From NCBI GenBank assembly GCA_914767715.1, contig OU612067.1, positions 20,343,001-20,365,161 on the forward strand: a stretch of 22,161 nt of DNA, written 5' to 3'. Positions 1 through 9,300 of this stretch are shown here, one piece after another; positions within the stretch are counted from its first letter, which is position 1, and each line of letters starts with the position of its first letter. The position numbers were made by a program, and so were the translations under genes. The stretch comes from Membranipora membranacea (lineage: Eukaryota > Bryozoa > Gymnolaemata > Cheilostomatida > Membraniporidae). Under the pieces are notes generated by a model, which was not told the origin of the DNA, searched no databases, and worked only from the letters and a program-made list of their open reading frames with translations.

Positions 1-584
1 CATTGGGCTATAACTAGCTATTATTGAGCGAATAAGAAAGAGATGCAAAATGTGAGATCATGAGCAAGGGAATAGTTCCTTGATCTGAAGATCCCAATTT
101 AGCAAGGGGCATCTGTTGTGAGTCGAGAAGAGTTGTCTTCCCTCAGAATAAAGGGGCACAACTCAAAGAACCATGTAATGGATCATTAGGCTAATCAGGG
201 CTATGACAACCATGCCTCCTGGCAGTTATTTCCCTTGACCCAAACTCTTCATCAACAGGTGGCCCTGTGCTCCAACATAAAGACCGGAAACAACCATCAC
301 CGAGCCGTCAGCGCTGCCAACGGGTATAGTTGGACGGCATGAACTTTTTGGGATATATAATATTTAAGATACGGAGCTAGTGACGACACCCATTTAGATA
401 GGTTTAAGCCTTCCTGGGTTGGCCGCAGGCGCTATCAGTAAGCAGAACACCGCACTCTGAGTATATTCTTGGATTGTGACTTGCTAGCCAGCAGCTTAAT
501 ACAGGCAATCCGACCAGCGCAGAGCAGTTGCTATACCACCTTCGGGAGTGGCTGATACATCGTATCACTTATAGCAGACCTTCT
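1..584. other. Intergenic stretch, no gene seen
   Basis: No reading frame here has recognisable protein content on either strand, and I see no exon with convincing splice signals. It lies beyond the 3' end of the minus-strand caspase-ROCO gene. The last 50 bases run into a tRNA-like, B-box-containing tandem repeat. Confidence 0.6.
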
Positions 585-780
585 CAGCAGCAGGTCCCGG
601 GTTTAAGCCCGAGGTAGGAGACCAGGTTAAATCCTGAGGTAGGAGACCAGGAGAGTTCCTGAAGTACCTGACTGGGTTCAATCCCGAGGTAACAGCAGAA
701 TAACAGGAGAGATCCTGAAGTACCTGGCTGGGTTCAATCCCTAGGTAACAGCAGAATACCATGCGAGATCCTGAAATATC
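585..780 (+). repeat. Tandem repeat, 56-bp unit with B-box-like core
   Basis: The segment GAGAGTTCCTGAAGTACCTG and what follows recurs with a period of 56 bp (starts near 651, 707 and 763, the last partial). Before it, GAGGTAGGAGACCAGG occurs twice, 25 bp apart. Each unit carries GGGTTCAATCCC or GGGTTTAAGCCC, which resembles the RNA polymerase III B box (GGTTCGANTCC). The array therefore looks like an amplified 3' half of a tRNA-derived sequence. A 65-codon open frame on the minus strand across it is only a translation of the repeat. Confidence 0.7.
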
Positions 781-1030
781 AGGAATCTAGAAGTTGCCTC
801 CCCGGAGGCGAAGAGAAGATAACTCACCATCATTGAAGCAGGACGTGAGATCTTTAGTCTCATTCCTTTGACTATACAAGCTGGAATCACTGTACTTATA
901 TCATATGCATATAACCAAGTCGAGTTCTATTTGTAATCAAGGGTTGCTTCTCTTTTGCAGCAAAAGAAGGGTAATGACCGAGGAACCAGCACAGATAAAG
1001 AAAGACAGTACAGACACCAAATAATACACA
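781..1030. other. Intergenic stretch downstream of the poly(A) signal
   Basis: No gene is seen. On the minus strand the first 30-50 bases past the AATAAA are GT-rich, as expected of a cleavage downstream element. A short imperfect hairpin (CTTCTCTTTTGC / GCAAAAGAAG) sits at about 948-969. Confidence 0.5.
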
Positions 1031-1117
1031 TGAATACGTTGTATCATTTTATTTGTGAACAGTAATAAAAAGTCTTATTACGAAATATACATCCGGTTTC
1101 TGTTTGTTCTCCAGCAT
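1030..1117 (-). other. Predicted 3' UTR exon of the LRR-Roc-COR-caspase gene
   Basis: On the minus strand a very strong acceptor (pyrimidine-rich CATTTTCTTTTCCAG ending at 1118) begins an exon at 1117. The matching donor is CAG|GTAATT at 1990/1989, just downstream of the stop codon at 2040-2042. The exon ends at the AATAAA at 1048-1053. It could in principle encode a short peptide, but the upstream exon already ends in an in-frame stop, so it is read as untranslated. Confidence 0.5.
1048..1053 (-). terminator. Poly(A) signal AATAAA of the LRR-Roc-COR-caspase gene
   Basis: A canonical AATAAA on the minus strand lies 64-69 nt into the predicted 3' UTR exon. It is followed by GT-rich sequence (around 1003-1030) that could serve as the downstream element. 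This marks the likely transcript end near 1025-1035. Confidence 0.6.
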
Positions 1118-1989
1118 CTGGAAAAGAAAATGAACTGCAATTAGCCTCAAACAAAATCTAACAGTATTTAGCAAAGCCTCGGGGGCAGCCCCGAGCCGAA
1201 CCACAAGCTCGATCTGAATAGTAACGTTTGAATATTTAGCATGAACCTTAGCCATAGGATATTGTTATCAATATCAGTTAGTGGTTTGAAAGGTTGAGCG
1301 CATGATGTAGTACTAGTAATATACAGTCACCTTATGTAATTATCATCCCATTGCAATTATAATGGCTTCATAAGTCAAAATGTTCAACTCAAAGCCAGAG
1401 ATCTCAAAATTGTCAGAGCTCAAATCAAGCCTTTGTTAAAGATGCTGTTAATGTTATTATTATTGATAATCATTCGTCAAAATTCATATCATATCAGAGA
1501 ATCAAAAACTGGAAGTGTATGTAAATCGCTAAAACAAAATCCCGTCAATAGTATAATCCTCTAGAGCAAACTAGGGTGAGAACCTGTGCCAAATCATTTG
1601 TAACACCGTCAAAACTAAAAGAATTATCGTCTTTTCATGATTCACCCAATGCAGAGATAAAATTTAAATACTAGAAAAGCTCAGTAAATGCAGCAGCTCA
1701 GTATACGGCAATAACAATCTAATCTATAGTAGTATTCTGCGCTGATACTTCCAGCTGGGTAAAATCATAAAGGTAATAATCATGGGTGAAGGGTGAAGGG
1801 AGAGGAGAGAAAACCAAAATCAAATTCATCAAAATCACTTAATTGATAAATTCAATGTTATAACATACAATTTATATTAGTCAGTATTACTCCCAACTAG
1901 ATATTGAGCTGTGTTTACTGACTAGCTGCACCTTTATCTCAGAAAACTAAGTACGGCAGCAAACAAGGATTAAAACTGTCAAAAATTAC
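1118..1989 (-). other. Predicted 3' UTR intron, no other gene seen
   Basis: This is the stretch between the donor GTAATT (1989-1984) and the acceptor ending at 1118, on the minus strand. It is AT-rich, has no protein-like frame on either strand, and contains only short simple-sequence runs such as the GGGTGAAGGG doublet near 1784-1800. Confidence 0.45.
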
Positions 1990-2039
1990 CTGGCGGCGCA
2001 TGATATAGTGAATATATTAATATTGTAAAAGCGGGATGT

Positions 2040-2462
2040 TTATAGGACACCAAGCTTGGTGAGAAGGCTTCTCTTTGATGGCCTGTTTTGACTCTGCTGT
2101 GAATCTTGTTTGGTCACACCAGGAGGAAGAACCAGACTTTTCTGCAGAGTATTCCGCGCTTCTGGAGTTTGTTTGTAACCATCTGCTGTCTCTTGTTTCT
2201 TCATATCCACTACAGCATTAGTCACCATGTCATGGATTGAGGTTTTGCCATCAGCTTTAGCGAACTGCCTGGCCATGGCACCTGTGAAAGCTCCTCTGGC
2301 GGCCATACCTCCGGCAACTGATGACATCAGAAGCAAGGTGTGAGGCCTCTTAAGTACTACGTAGTTAGGATTACCTGGTGGGCGACCACGGCTGGCATCT
2401 GCTCCACTGATCTTTGGTGTGTTTAGGTGAGAGTCATCTTGACAGGCCTGGATTAAGATGAC
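2040..2462 (-). CDS. Exon 5 visible: caspase-like catalytic Cys and p10, stop
   Basis: Begins in phase 0 after TTTAATTTTGTAG (ending at 2463). It reads VILIQACQDDSHLN, the strand and catalytic-Cys motif of C14 peptidases (Cys codon 2444-2442). The His-Cys distance is 40 residues, close to that of animal caspases. An Asp-containing linker (KISGADASRG) follows, then a p10-like part: LLLMSSVAGGMAARGAFTGA, a helix with TSIHDMVTNAVVDMK, and TPEARNTLQ. That pattern is typical of the small subunit, and the domain looks complete. The usual QACxG has Asp in place of Gly. About 40 basic, Ser/Gln-rich residues form the tail before TAA at 2042-2040. Confidence 0.8.
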   Translation of the reverse strand, partial: VILIQACQDDSHLNTPKISGADASRGRPPGNPNYVVLKRPHTLLLMSSVAGGMAARGAFTGAMARQFAKADGKTSIHDMVTNAVVDMKKQETADGYKQTPEARNTLQKSLVLPPGVTKQDSQQSQNRPSKRSLLTKLGVL

Positions 2463-3332
2463 CTACAAAATTAAATGGTAAATAGCAGTTCTTATCCAAA
2501 TTTACATCTCATTTTTGCGCATTAGGTTATATTCTGTTACTTCTACTCAATTCAATTCATGACAATATGGATATCAATCAAGATATATGGATGCCGCATG
2601 TCACTGTCACCATTGCGTTCTGAAGGCAAAGCTAGGAGAAGTTTTTCCAGTTATCTTGCTATTGAACATGGATATTCTTACTTATTTTGAACTTACCATT
2701 GGTACATGGGCAGTGGCTATCCCCTCGAGTATGGAAAGCAGGTAGTAAATAGGCACTGTAGAGTTGTTACTTCCACTCAGAATCCCAGCGCAACCATGTG
2801 ACATGATAGAAACGACGAGAAATGATAGACCTTGTTGGATCAGTTCACGAAGCTGAGCAATGATGACATTAGGCAGATCATCAGCACTCTTCCATTCTAT
2901 CTTTTGTGTCTTTATTCCGGCATGTACAAGTCCATCCTCCATATTACTTGCCTCCTCCATAGCACCATCTCTTCCCTCTGTGTTATAGAGGACTAACCCA
3001 CATCGTTTTGTCTCAGTCTGTAGGTAGGGTATGATGTACTGATCGCTGTGATCAAACAGTAGTTTGATGTCTTCTGTGTTAAGAGGATAATTCTCTGCTA
3101 GCTGTCTTATCACTTGTGTTTCATCTGCCCAAAAAATTACAAACTTCATATAAACGTTATAACACTATAACGGGTGGCAGGGTGGTGTAGTGGTAAGGAT
3201 TTGAGCTTCTCAATCTGAGAGTTGCAGGTTTTTGTTCACCAATGCTGTCATTTTTGGAGGAGAAATCTTCAAATTATATAACCCTTGCTTGCCCACCTTT
3301 ACGAAGGGGCCTCGAATATTAATAAAGTCCAG

Positions 3333-3376
<44 letters not shown>

Positions 3377-6300
3377 ATTGAAAGGAGATTATGATTATGT
3401 ATGTATATAATAGTATATATATATACATATATTTCTATATATGTATATTTATTTTACTTGGCAGGAGGATCATAATCATGTGTGTCAATCAACAGGGATG
3501 GTCTTCTGATCATCATGCGTTTCAGTAGCGGAGATGACAAAAAAATCAGAAAGTTGTTCAGTAAACTTGGGGAGTACAGTGTCAGGATTTTCACAAAACA
3601 GTATAGGTGACCTCTATGTTTGGTGTTTTACTATGGGTTTAACATATTTGTGATAGGACACATTGAACGTTAATCTATACAATCAGACACAATATTAACC
3701 TGATAACATAGCGAGATTTGTGATGTATGCTTCCAGCTTTCTGTGTCCATCGCCGTTGCTCTGGGAACCTGAAATGTTTAAAGATACATGAATTTAATTA
3801 GACAGGTGTTAAATTTGATATAAGTGAAGTGGAGATGTAGGATAGGGTGAGGAAGTTAAATCTCAAAATCCCTGGTTAACATATCAACCATAATGAGCAA
3901 AGGAGGAGAGAAAATCATTATTGAGTGCTGAGTATTTGGCGATCTTCTAAAGATTTACAACACACGATTTCTCAGTTGACCAATCTTACTCACATGGATA
4001 CATGAGTGGATGTGGGACAGCCTGATCCTTGTGATGCTGACAGACACAAGTTTCATCTCCTGTGTAACTGATGGATCTCTGATGTTGAAGGCTGTCTTTT
4101 CCTGTTTGGCTGAACCATTCAGGATCGACATCACTTGTTGGCACAGCTTGGGTGGTGAGGAGACAGTGGGCACAGTAGAACACATTCTCATAACGGACCC
4201 CCTTCCACACAGACTTGAGGTAAGTTGTCAGTTTTCTGAGGCAGCTGAGCTGATCCTTCCATGCCTCACAGATCTTTTTGGCTGGTGTGAGGGTGACAAA
4301 TGTTACGCACTTTGAGGCAGCATCATGTAGTAGATATTTGAACATTCCGTTGCCTTCTGTCACCTTTGCCCCATTTTCCCCGGCTTCGGCATGATTGAAT
4401 GGATTTGTGTTAATGTCGAGATATGCTGCTGTGATCAGCGAATGTACATATGCTGGGATTGGGAGACCCCTCAGGAACAAATCTACCTTCAGTGGGATGA
4501 GCTGTGTAAGGAATTTGGGAATCTTCAACTTTTTGTTGGCAAAGTAAGGAACGATGTATCTGTTTCCATATTTGTGTGTCAGATGGAAAGTTTGCAGTAT
4601 GGTCATCCCAATCTCAGGCGGAAGTTCTGATTCCTGTTCTAGTATATGGTAGAGTAGAGCACCCTCCATTACTCCTGTTGACTTAAACTGCTCAATCATC
4701 TTCTCATATTTACTTCTTTCTATTGTCTGTTCGTTGAAATTGTATGGTGAGAACACTTCTAATCTGTGATTCCAGGCCTCCTCTTGCGTGTGATTATAGA
4801 GTGTTTCAATGAGAGTGGTGAGAACTTCTGGACGATGGAATATCAGGTTAGACAAGCTCCCAATGTCTTTGAACCACATGATCCTTCCTGTATAATGCAG
4901 ATACTGGAGCGCGACATGCTCTTCGTCATCGGGAAATTCTGCATCTATTTCTGACAGAGTGAGGAATGGCGCATCAGTTTTGCTGGTCATTTTGATGAGC
5001 AGGCGATACCAACTGGCTGGTATTTCTGTAATCAACGCTGATCCAGCAGATGTGAGAACATCGATGAGATTCTCAATGTCTGATATCTGTTTACATGTCT
5101 GTTTAGATTCCTTGGAAAAATCTAAAATGTTCTGAGTCGTCATCAACTGCTTAGACGTGTCTGTGAAACTAGTCATTGATAATACAGGGCTTGAGGATGC
5201 TGCTACATTCTTCTCATCTTTGATTATTCGGCATCGCAGCTTTTCTGTCATATCCACCAGCTGCTGCTTTCTTAGACTGAAACATTCATCGGATAGTTTG
5301 TCACAATGAGTGAGGACAACCACGGGTAGACCAAGGCTAGGACAAGCAAGATAAAGCTGTGCCAGCCATGCAAGAGCTAGATCTTGGCTGGCTGCTTCCT
5401 CTCCTACAGATGAGGCCATTGTGTCAAATTCCTCAATATCAATCACAAGCAAGGGCACACATTGTGCCTTGAAGGTGAGTTGATACGAAAAGTTATATAT
5501 GGCTTGGCCCCCAAAGTCAGTGAACACCAGTTTCGAAGACTCATTGACTTCTGCTTCGCACACTTTGAAAACCTTTGTGGCCTCATCCAGCTTTCCTTCA
5601 TCGGAATGACGTTCTGTCAGAACTCTTTTGTTCTGTTGGACACTCTTCACTAGGCTAGTTTTTCCTGCTTTGCTCTGTCCGATGACAGTGACAGGAATCA
5701 GACGCTGGTTTCTGCCTTTCTCCAACTGAAGGTCATACAAGTATTTCCTTACTGCCGTTACTCCTTGTTGAAGGACAGCTGGAGGTGGAGATGTGAGAGA
5801 AAAGCATCCCTCACACCTTACTGTTTCTAGAGTGTCGATACTGAACAAGCCCTCAGGTATGGTTGTCAGTGCGCGGCTCCGTTCAACATCCAAAACTTCC
5901 AGCTTTGACAGGAAGCTGACGCTGTAAATTATAAAAATGGACAATTATAGCTACAGAGAAAAATAATAGAATAATAAAGAACAGAACAGGTTTACAGATA
6001 AAACATTTATTCACACTGACTTGAAGTAATGTCAAAGACCGATCCGTCATTTTATTGAGGAAAGGAATTAGAAACCGCTGTGTTTGTCAATGTCAACTTC
6101 ATGTGACAAAATTTGATTTAACAAATTGAGCTGGAAACATTACAAAAACTGAATTAACACCTTTTGTATTGAGTTGCCCACTTCCACAATGGGAGGGGTA
6201 ACTCCATACAAAACTAAACATCATCGCAAATGAGTAAAAGAGAGGTGTTCTGTTCTGTTTGGGTATCGGGCCTCCAGTGTGTCGATTAACAGACAATTGT

Positions 6301-9300
6301 AGTGTAACTTCAAATGACAATTACTAAACCCTCAAGTTATTATATTTGTCCTCATAATCCTTTTAATATAGCCAGACTTTAGTTGCTATACATCAATCAG
6401 CATTCTAATTGGAGCAAAACTTTAACATGGTCTGTCAGTGGGCTTTCACTGGTCCATTTTAAACTACTAGGCTCGCCCTTGGAATGGACTAGGACTGCGT
6501 TAATTTCTCTCCGTTCATCCTTTTCCGCCTGTGATTTTTATCATTTTGTGCAAGGTTAATCATAAACCATCATAACAATAGTTGAGCAAATTACTCTATT
6601 TAACTAGTATGTCAAGTAAGGGCTACAAAGGGCAGAATGATAATGCAACCGCATGCACGCACATCATGCCATGTTTCATATTCTATCTTTATAATATTAA
6701 TGTGATATATCGCTTTTTAACTCTTTTCAATATTGTATTGGTGATCATGTCCAATAATTATTCCCAGTTGAAACCTCCCAAATATTTGACATTGAGTCGC
6801 AGTGACCTCTGGAAGATCACTTTGGGGCAAAAAGCGCCCTCTGTGCTTTGTTTTTGAGGTATTTGATTAGTTAATGCTTTCATATTATAGAGGAGGCATG
6901 GCACTATCATTAGGAGTGACATTTTAGTGAAATGTTATGTTTTTAGGTCTCCTGTCTTCGTGACTCGAAAATGTTTTTTTGCAATAGTCATATGGCCATT
7001 TCTGACCCCGCATTATATGTGAACCCAATAATGCATAAAAAAAATTTCCAATTTATTGTACCATTTTGGTCTTTTACTGTCACTTCCATCAATAATCTCA
7101 CCAGCTTACAGTTCCTGGCTGTCACAACTGTAACAGATAATAACCCAAATTTTCACTAATTACGGTCAAAATTTTCCAGCCAAAATTCAGAAATCAGTCA
7201 GTCAAATTTATTGTCAGCATGATGAACAGCAGGAGATTGTCTAAATTTTGATCGAAGCGATTATTGATTATGGCTTCACATCTTGAGATTTTCGGATTTT
7301 TGTGGCTAAACTAGCGTTATTAGGTCCAAAACATGCACTCCTTTCCAGCCAAAAAATGAAAATAGGCTAAACAACATGTTATACACACCAGCTTCCATTA
7401 AAGTAGAGAGTATATCTAAGGTTTTGATCGTGGCATTTGATGATAAGTTCAACGGTTATAGTAACTTACTGCATTATTTTTCCCGATGCTGCCTATATGT
7501 TTTCAATGTATTTTAGTTAATGTACAATTAATGAAGTGAGAAACTTGCGGTTTAAAAAAATTTGAGAAATTAAACATAAGTCAGACTACTAGCAACAAGT
7601 CAGTGAAGGAATTTTTGAGATGGGACAAGTAGTTCCTGAGAAACTGATGTGATGAGATGATGCTTTTCTCTGCAGCCCATCCCTACATTATTTTCCCCTT
7701 GTTATCTTGAACCTCTTATATTGATTCAATCTGTATTGATAGTTTTCATTTTTCTCTGAGTCAATGGAGAACAAAAATAAATGTTGTTTTACAGAACTGT
7801 GAAATCCTCACCATGCAATTAATTTTTGATGCATAATAATATTGAATCATATTCCTGGTCACCCAGGCAGCCTACAATACCTCTGTGTATTTCATCTCTT
7901 CAGATGCAGCCACTCGCACCAAAGAGAATCATAGCAGGTAATACTTATTATGTAATTATTGTGTGTATATATATATGAATAATATATTTATATGTTCAAC
8001 ACATCATTAATAACATCAATATCATAAATAATAATATCAGCTATTGTTTTTCTTACTCCCTTGTTGCTCAAAAATGTATTTTATCACAAGCTGCGTATTG
8101 ACTGAATTGCAGGACAACCTGACTGGCTTTTTTTTGCTCTTGATTTATCCCTGCTAATAATAAAATTCTCAAAAATTAATAGTCAAAGGTGCTGATATAT
8201 GGGGATAGAAACTTTGTTCTGCACTTTTGTTAGATTCTTGATGCTTTTGGTTGATATTGTCATCCAGTGGAATATATGAGCATGTAATAGAAGGAAAACA
8301 GGAATTTCGCACTAAGGCGATTACAGGTGTGTGAAGTTTTCGCTTTATTGTATACTCAGTCTGCAGATTTCAGACCGGCCACAATACAATATGCAAACCT
8401 CTTGTGGGGATATTATAGTCCATAGTTATGTCGCATCTACGGCAGCAAACAGGAGAATTTTCTATACGAACATCAGACACATTAACAACATCCAATATCT
8501 TAGCCAGCATCATCATCAGTACACACAAACTCGACTCGAGGACACGCTAGTAACAGACAGAAAATTTAACCTCGATCAAAGTTAACTGAATCAAAGTGAA
8601 CCTCGATCAAAGGCATCTGAATTAAATCAAAGTACTAATTTTAATATCTGTACCCACTCTTGCAGCCGATCAACCCACTCTTGCGGCCGATCAACCCACT
8701 CTTGAGGCCGATCAGCCCACTCTTGGGGCCGATCAACCCTCTTTTTGAGGCAATTGTAAAATATTTTTTTCTTGTTTTTTTTTGCTGATGTGCGTCAGCA
8801 GTTTTTTAATGTGTCTGGAACCATGCTATATAAGAGCATGGTTCACCAATGGAAAGGCCTCTTTGTTTGCAACTTCATTTGGAGACAGGTCAGTTTTTTA
8901 AACATGGAACTTTTACAGTGTTTATCATAATATTTTCATTTACATTAGTGATATTTATAGGGAAATAGAACTTGCCTCATTATTTGATAATGGCACAGTA
9001 TAACACTTGGTTGGATTATATGTATCATCAAATAATTTAGTTAAATGAATTAAATTGAGCATGCATGGCATCATCAACTAGAAATAATAACTTGTTTAAT
9101 CAGACATGTATTGTTAAGTTGAATTGCGTTTGATTTTAAACTTGAAAAAATTAAGGCATGCTCTTAAGTCAAGTGTTCAATTTTGAAATCAAATGAGATC
9201 ACATCTAAATAAGTCAGCGTCATATAGTGAGAATCATCATGCCAACCTCTTGAACACAGATCTCAGTAGCCGAGAGTTAATGTGGTGACTCCATAACCTG

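Larger units (their letters stand above)
8328..8884 (+). mobile_element. Solo-LTR-like segment with 5-6 bp flanking repeat
   Basis: The segment starts TGTGTGAAG and is flanked on both sides by ACAGG (8323-8327 and 8885-8889), as a 5-bp target duplication would be. Inside it, upstream repeats are followed by a TATA box (8828-8833) and about 50 further bases, the order of a U3-R unit in an LTR. Against this, it ends in AG rather than CA, and no coding part of a retroelement is adjacent. It could equally be an unrelated promoter-like island. A 84-codon open frame at 8331-8585 has no recognisable domain. Confidence 0.35.

Noticed and set aside
3122-3149. Methionine near 3149 as start of a separate caspase gene
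   Set aside because: The residues before the AG at 3125-3126 are a pyrimidine-rich acceptor read as protein, and the exon fits exon 3 in phase, so a splice junction explains it better.
4010-5653. Several plus-strand open frames of 62-101 codons opposite the Roc-COR exon
   Set aside because: They are shadows of the 1.9-kb minus-strand exon; they lack motifs and splice context, while the minus frame carries the GTPase signatures.
5922-5944. Methionine near 5944 as start of the Roc-COR protein
   Set aside because: The first eight residues are intron read-through over an acceptor; the LRR exon at 15239-15376 joins in phase and completes the repeat.
8331-8585. 84-codon plus-strand open frame in the LTR-like segment
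   Set aside because: No recognisable domain, no supporting splice or promoter upstream, and it sits before the TATA box.
8640-8760. CRISPR-like array at the 21-bp repeats
   Set aside because: The copies are head-to-tail with no spacers, and the context is a eukaryotic intron; it is a minisatellite.
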